A stretch of DNA of 9,421 bases from Hydrogenophaga sp. (GTDB taxonomy: Bacteria; Pseudomonadota; Gammaproteobacteria; Burkholderiales; Burkholderiaceae_C): positions 1 through 9,421 of the forward strand of contig JAUXXN010000004.1 of NCBI GenBank assembly GCA_030684755.1, written 5' to 3'. Below, piece after piece: positions 6,472 to 9,421 of the stretch. The notes under the pieces are model-generated. The model saw nothing but the letters and a program-made list of their open reading frames with translations, made no database searches and had not been told where the DNA came from. Each line of letters begins with the position of its first letter. The stretch's first letter is position 1. The position numbers and the translations under genes are program-made.

Positions 6472-9421
6472 AGTCAAACAACAATTCGTAGCTCACCTGC
6501 CAACCGTTGCGGGGCTTGCCAGCACCACTGTCATCCCAGTGCCAGTTGAGGTGCCATTGATCGCGCCCCAGCAGGCCGCCACGCAAACCTGCACGCAGTG
6601 CAGGGCCACTGTCGCCATTGCTGGAGCCTGACCAAGAAGCTTCAGCCCAGCCTCGCACATCGCGCCGGTAAATCTCAGGTGACTCTTGATCCAGCCCCCA
6701 GCCGGTGCTTAAACGAAACCCCATAGCACCCTGACCCACAAAGTCGCTGGGAGATGGCGGAGCACCGCTGGGCAGCAGCCAAGACGCGCGTGGATCGGGT
6801 CGACCGTTGGCACGGGTGTGGCTCCATTGCATCTGTAGGCCCAAGCGCCAGTCCATGGGATCGCGGCGTGGGTAGTAATAAGCACCATTGCGCCAATGCA
6901 AAGCCTGGCCTTGGTAACGGCCCCATGCGCTGGACAGGCGCAGCCACTGCAACTCGGTCGATAAGTCTATCTGCTGGTTGGGACGCAGGTTCAGGGTGGC
7001 CTGCAACCGGTCTTGGCGGCCAGCAACGCGCATGGTCTCACTTTCCTCGCTGCGCTCGGCCAGCGCAGCCTGCAATGCCAACACCGCACTTGGGTTGAGC
7101 TTGTGCTCCCAGCGCAGGCGCACCGTAGGATGCGTAGCAGGCCCCTGCAACACACCGGCACCCAGTTGCCAGCGACCATGGGCATTGGTCCAGTGCAGGT
7201 CCAGCGAGGCGTCGCGCTGGGTCTCATGTCCATCGGTTCGCAACACCGCCGGAGCGGTGCTGCGCAAGCGGCGCTCGTCAATCGACCACTCCAAGCGCAA
7301 GCGGCTGTCCAAGTGCACCCTGCCCCAGGCTTGCTTGGTTTGAATATCCATTTGTTGTGTCGGCTTGGAAGCGGCAACCACGCGTACACGGTCGGCACGC
7401 GCCACCAAATCCTGCTGCACCAGCATAGCCACATCCTCGGGCAGCCCCTCGGGCAGGCGCTGTGCCATCTCATTGCCCTCGCGCGCAGCCTCTTGCAAGC
7501 GGTCTAAGCGGCGCAATGCGGTCAAATGGTCTTTGGGGTCGGTTTCGCCAGCCGGGCCGGCCACCACACCCGCTGCAGGCTGTGTCTCTGGCTTGCTGTC
7601 TTGGGCTTCACCGGTCTTCGGTTCGGCATCTGTCGCAGCTTTGCCCCGCAGACCGTGTTCGGCACGCGCAGCGCGCAGCGCCGCCTCGTCGAGCAAGGTG
7701 GCCAGCTCTGCGGTGTCTTCCTGCTGCAGCGCAACCGCAAAACCCTGGTAGGCAGGCGTAGCGAGATGCCAGGCGTGCTGTCGCCACAGCCAATTGCGCG
7801 CCAGCTCGGACTGCTCCCCCGCCAACAGCCACAGGCCCAACATTTCGCGTACCGGGGTGGCATTGATCGACCGCCAGTCGCGCACCGCACGCACTTCTGC
7901 CAGCAGCAGCTCCCAGGCCTGGCGGCGCTCGGCGGGCTGGGCCTCGCTGGCGGCCAGTCCAATCCAGGCCAGCACGCGTTGGCGGCTGATTTCACGCGCC
8001 GCATCGTTGCTGCGCACCGTCAGCGGCATGCCGGGATCGGGCAGGTTATGGCGCAACTCTGCAAAGGCATGTTGGCGCAACCGCTTGGCCTGCACCTCGC
8101 GCCCGCTTTGGTACAGCGCGTCGGCGTAGTTCAGCAGCCACAACGGGTCCTTGCGTCTGCTGGGCAATTGCGGCTGCAACAGAGCCAGCGCCTGCACTGG
8201 CATACGCAACTGCATCCAGCCCGCAACCAGCGCATCGCGAAGTTCAGCGTCGCGCCCACCCAAAAGGGCTTGCCCCCTTGGCAGCCAGACGCGCAGACCC
8301 GCACGGTCGCGCCCATCCACCATCAACCACAGCAACCCGCTCAGCAACCCCCGATCTTTCGGGCGCAAAGAGGCTGCAGATTCCATGTCAGTCCGTGCGA
8401 GCCGACCTTCACCCAAGCGCTGCCAAAACCAAGCACGTGACGCCAGAAAAGAAGCATCGCGCCCCAGTTGCGCCTGCACCGCTGGGGTCTGCGCGGCCCA
8501 AAATGCGGCCCAATCTGCTCGCTGGCCCAGAGAAAAAACAGCTGCCTGCCATTGCGCGCGCACAGACGCCTCTAGCGGATGGCGCTGCGACAGCAGCGAC
8601 GACTCGACCAACCAGCGCGGGTCATTCCCGCTGGCAAGCCGCATCAACCAGCGCACCGCTTGGTAGGGTGTTTCACGCCTTTTTGCCACCAACCGCGCCA
8701 GTACCGCGCTCGCAAGATCGAGTTGGCTTCGGTCCCAGGCCACGTCGGCCAACAGCCGAACGAACTCGACATTGCTTTCTTCGACCTCGGCGCCATCGTC
8801 GGCAGCCAGCAAATAGCGCAGGGCACGCTCGGCATCGTTGGCCCACAACGCCACGCGCGCCGCCGCCAGTGCTTGGGCCTGGGTCAGACCGCCGGACAGT
8901 GCCAGGTCGTACTTCAAGAGTGCTCGCTGCGTCTGACCCATGCGAACCAGCAATTCGGCTATCGCCAATTGCCAAACCGGTGCATCGGCAGATCCACGGG
9001 CCCGAGCCACCCGTTCATCCATCAGCGTCAGCGCAAGCTCCGGGTTGCCCACCCGCTCGTAGAGCACCACAAGTTGGCGCAGGGTCTCGTCATCCAGCGG
9101 CATACGTTGCTGTCGCAGGCGCCAAGCCAGCAGCAGCGCTTGGTCGTCGTAGAGCAGAGAGCCCAAACGCAGCACCTGAGCAAAGGCTGGCTCACCACCA
9201 GCACGCTGCCACTGCGCGAGCCAGGCTTGAAGCGCGTCGTGAGGCTTGCCTGCCCATTCGCGCACCTGCGCTAGGCGCTCGCCCCAAAGCTGCGGCTGCC
9301 CACTGGCCAGCGCCTGAGCAGCCACCCGCTCAGCCAGCGCGAGATCACCTCCGCCAGCGCTGAGCTGCCAAGCCAACGCCCAGTCGTCGGTGCTGGCTTG
9401 AGGCGCCCACCGCGCCAGGGC
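6470..9421 (-). CDS. pelB: PelB, TPR scaffold and outer-membrane beta-barrel for Pel export (5' partial)
   Basis: The frame is open from the right window edge to a TAA at 6472-6470, giving 983 C-terminal residues. P. aeruginosa PelB has 1193, so roughly 200 N-terminal residues, including the membrane anchor, are outside. Visible residues 1 to about 590 are Ala/Leu-rich helical repeats of the TPR type, for example LRQLVVLYERVGNPELALTL, LAIAELLVRMGQTQRALLKY and LLNYADALYQSGREVQAKRL. A low-complexity linker (about 589-633) and a short helical stretch follow. From about residue 690 the sequence alternates polar and hydrophobic/aromatic residues as amphipathic beta strands, ending in WQVSYELLFD. 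This is the 16-stranded export barrel of PelB. The TPR part is known to contact PelA and PelC in the periplasm. A TTG at 9376 is only an internal codon; no start is visible. Confidence 0.95.
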   Translation of the reverse strand, partial: ALARWAPQASTDDWALAWQLSAGGGDLALAERVAAQALASGQPQLWGERLAQVREWAGKPHDALQAWLAQWQRAGGEPAFAQVLRLGSLLYDDQALLLAWRLRQQRMPLDDETLRQLVVLYERVGNPELALTLMDERVARARGSADAPVWQLAIAELLVRMGQTQRALLKYDLALSGGLTQAQALAAARVALWANDAERALRYLLAADDGAEVEESNVEFVRLLADVAWDRSQLDLASAVLARLVAKRRETPYQAVRWLMRLASGNDPRWLVESSLLSQRHPLEASVRAQWQAAVFSLGQRADWAAFWAAQTPAVQAQLGRDASFLASRAWFWQRLGEGRLARTDMESAASLRPKDRGLLSGLLWLMVDGRDRAGLRVWLPRGQALLGGRDAELRDALVAGWMQLRMPVQALALLQPQLPSRRKDPLWLLNYADALYQSGREVQAKRLRQHAFAELRHNLPDPGMPLTVRSNDAAREISRQRVLAWIGLAASEAQPAERRQAWELLLAEVRAVRDWRSINATPVREMLGLWLLAGEQSELARNWLWRQHAWHLATPAYQGFAVALQQEDTAELATLLDEAALRAARAEHGLRGKAATDAEPKTGEAQDSKPETQPAAGVVAGPAGETDPKDHLTALRRLDRLQEAAREGNEMAQRLPEGLPEDVAMLVQQDLVARADRVRVVAASKPTQQMDIQTKQAWGRVHLDSRLRLEWSIDERRLRSTAPAVLRTDGHETQRDASLDLHWTNAHGRWQLGAGVLQGPATHPTVRLRWEHKLNPSAVLALQAALAERSEESETMRVAGRQDRLQATLNLRPNQQIDLSTELQWLRLSSAWGRYQGQALHWRNGAYYYPRRDPMDWRLGLQMQWSHTRANGRPDPRASWLLPSGAPPSPSDFVGQGAMGFRLSTGWGLDQESPEIYRRDVRGWAEASWSGSSNGDSGPALRAGLRGGLLGRDQWHLNWHWDDSGAGKPRNGWQVSYELLFD
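7523..7655 (-). other. Low-complexity linker inside PelB
   Basis: This segment encodes about 44 residues rich in Ala, Glu, Lys, Pro, Gly, Thr and Asp (KAATDAEPKTGEAQDSKPET followed by an Ala/Gly/Val/Pro stretch and ETDPKD). It is flanked by helical repeats on one side and an amphipathic helix before the barrel on the other. It is likely a disordered, periplasmic hinge between the TPR scaffold and the barrel region. Confidence 0.6.

Noticed and set aside
8278..9363. 361-codon plus-strand open frame antisense to pelB
   Set aside because: Ala/Arg/Pro-rich shadow with no family resemblance; the opposite strand encodes continuous TPR sequence of PelB.
9374..9376. TTG at 9376 as the start of pelB
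   Set aside because: The frame stays open to the window edge with TPR-like residues, and the product would still be about 200 residues shorter than known PelB, so this is an internal Leu codon.

Overview
The window carries most of a Pel exopolysaccharide biosynthesis operon, read entirely on the minus strand. In transcription order (right to left) it holds pelB (5' end cut by the window edge), pelC, pelD, pelE, pelF and pelG. The order matches the classical pelABCDEFG cluster of Pseudomonas aeruginosa. pelA is not in the window; if present in the usual place, it lies just beyond position 9421. High GC content, the protein family variants and the adjoining DUF1499 gene suggest a betaproteobacterium, most likely Burkholderiales (Comamonadaceae-like). 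That taxonomic call is an impression, not a computed result.

Layout: 1-171 (+) is the C-terminal end of a DUF1499-family protein, convergent with the operon. 172-204 is a 33-bp gap between the two convergent stop codons with no convincing terminator. 205-1575 (-) is pelG, 1588-3174 (-) pelF, 3233-4270 (-) pelE, 4267-5874 (-) pelD, 5874-6455 (-) pelC and 6470-9421 (-) partial pelB. The genes are tightly packed: pelC/pelD share ATGA, pelD/pelE share GTGA, pelB/pelC are 14 nt apart and pelF/pelG 12 nt apart. The only larger gap, 58 nt, lies between pelE and pelF. No internal promoter was recognised, so the genes are probably one transcript started upstream of the window. No stretch over 300 bases lacks a gene.

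How the genes work together (family knowledge): PelF is the cytosolic GT4 glycosyltransferase that polymerises the GalNAc-rich chain. PelG is the multispanning membrane transporter. PelD (c-di-GMP receptor) and PelE (membrane/TPR protein) form the inner-membrane synthase complex with PelF and PelG. PelB supplies a periplasmic TPR scaffold and an outer-membrane beta-barrel. PelC is the outer-membrane lipoprotein ring that guides polymer to PelB. PelA would be the missing periplasmic deacetylase/hydrolase.

The most notable departures from the P. aeruginosa paradigm are in PelD. It has about 80 more residues than the Pseudomonas protein, mostly at the N-terminus and including an extra hydrophobic segment. 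The place where the c-di-GMP-binding RxxD inhibitory-site motif should sit appears to read VGAN, which could mean altered or lost c-di-GMP control. No undescribed system was found.
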